Origin: JBCBKZ01 sp039026975
GTDB taxonomy: Bacteria; Bacteroidota; Bacteroidia; J057
Direction of reading: 5' to 3'
Assembly: GCA_039026975.1 (NCBI GenBank)
Contig: JBCCLI010000349.1
Coordinates: forward strand, 1-7,054
Length of the DNA stretch: 7,054 nt
Shown here: piece by piece, positions 6,663 to 7,054 of the stretch
Layout of the letters: the number at the start of each line of letters is the position of its first letter
Numbering within the stretch: position 1 is the stretch's first letter
Position numbers and translations under genes: made by a program
Notes under the pieces: model-generated
The model's input: the letters and a program-made list of their open reading frames with translations, nothing else
What the model was told of the DNA's origin: nothing
The model's database searches: none

Positions 6663-6760
6663 TCTACAGGGCGGATTTGGAAGGCACAGAGCTGATCTGG
6701 ATTGCTGCGGAAGGCGATGAAGCACTGTAAAGAGCCGATATCTGACTATAGCTTAATCAT

Positions 6761-6789
6761 AAAAAAAGCCCCACCTATCCAGATGGGGC
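6761..6789 (-). terminator. Intrinsic terminator of the thiolase gene
   Basis: On the minus strand, GCCCCA (6789-6784) pairs with TGGGGC (6773-6768) and is followed at once by seven T (6767-6761). The stem is almost all G-C. It begins 26 bp after the thiolase stop codon, the usual place for a terminator. Confidence 0.87.
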
Positions 6790-6814
6790 GTAGTTTGTTG
6801 AGTTTGGGCGAGTA

Positions 6815-7054
6815 TTAATTCAGTCTTTCATAGATGCCAGCTACGCCCTGGCCACCTCCTACACAGGCAGTAACCATTCCGTATTTCTGATCTCTTGCTG
6901 TCAGTTCACTCATGAGCTGTACGGTCAACTTGGCACCTGTACATCCCAGGGGGTGCCCCAAAGCGATGGCTCCACCATTTACGTTCAGCTTAGAAGTATC
7001 AATGTCTAGCTCACGGATAACTCCTAAAGACTGGGAAGCGAAAGCCTCATTCAG
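6815..7054 (-). CDS. fadA: 3-ketoacyl-CoA thiolase (acetyl-CoA C-acyltransferase), C-terminal part (cut by window edge)
   Basis: The last 79 residues of a thiolase are present on the minus strand, ending in TAA at 6815-6817. Two active-site motifs are visible: NGGAIALGHPLGCTGAK (fragment residues 26-42) with the catalytic histidine at 34, and ACVGGGQG (63-70) with the catalytic cysteine at 64. Thiolases cleave 3-ketoacyl-CoA with CoA to release acetyl-CoA, or condense two acyl-CoAs, in the cytoplasm. GHPLGCTGA favours the beta-oxidation FadA-type branch over the acetoacetyl-CoA AtoB branch, which usually has GHPIGASGA; this is a family-level judgement, so the gene symbol is tentative. The N-terminal nucleophile cysteine and any fadB-like partner lie beyond the window. 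A strong terminator follows. Confidence 0.92.
   Translation of the reverse strand: MNEAFASQSLGVIRELDIDTSKLNVNGGAIALGHPLGCTGAKLTVQLMSELTARDQKYGMVTACVGGGQGVAGIYERLN

Larger units (their letters stand above)
6497..6760. other. Intergenic region with hairpins, G-rich on the plus strand
   Basis: No credible gene lies here. Just after the DJ-1/PfpI stop, GATATT (6497-6502) and AATATC (6511-6516) form a weak stem with no T-run. The middle part (about 6555-6630) is rich in G on the plus strand and differs in composition from the AT-rich gaps elsewhere. It carries two stronger inverted repeats, listed separately. The sequence has the look of a dispersed non-coding repeat, but one copy cannot prove that. 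Confidence 0.45.

Overview
The window looks like chromosomal DNA of a Bacteroidota bacterium, probably of the Cytophagales type. The evidence is an N-terminal TonB segment of the form common in that phylum, a class V aminotransferase and a DJ-1/PfpI protein of Bacteroidota type, one near-consensus TTTG/TAnnTTTG promoter, and the lack of clear Shine-Dalgarno sequences before the genes. I assign the group from protein style only; no taxonomic marker is present. Coding density is moderate and several intergenic gaps exceed 300 bp.

Layout. On the minus strand, the start of a class V PLP-dependent aminotransferase (cut by the window edge at base 1) lies 40 bp downstream of a complete D-Ala-D-Ala carboxypeptidase/endopeptidase (PBP4 type). 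A 375-bp gap follows. Then three plus-strand genes appear: a short protein with only the cytoplasmic and membrane part of a TonB-type energy transducer, a VanZ-family membrane protein, and the dihydrolipoamide acyltransferase (E2) of a 2-oxo acid dehydrogenase, most like the 2-oxoglutarate enzyme. Between the VanZ and E2 genes sits a 160-bp foldback element with 14-bp perfect terminal inverted repeats and a flanking TAA duplication, which I read as a MITE. E2 ends in a strong intrinsic terminator whose T-tract reaches the stop codon of a convergent unknown gene. After a further gap comes an exported DJ-1/PfpI protein with a cysteine-rich metal-binding module. The last part holds a G-rich intergenic stretch with two hairpins, a minus-strand terminator, and the 3' end of a thiolase cut by the window edge.

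Function. The genes do not form one pathway. E2 (TCA cycle) and the thiolase (acyl-CoA metabolism) are central metabolism; PBP4 acts on the cell wall; the VanZ-like and TonB-like proteins are membrane proteins. Most genes look singly transcribed; only PBP4 and the aminotransferase are close enough to suggest an operon. I found no CRISPR array, tRNA, rRNA, phage module or defence system. The least ordinary items are the foldback element, the TonB protein without its C-terminal domain, and the exported metal-site DJ-1 protein.
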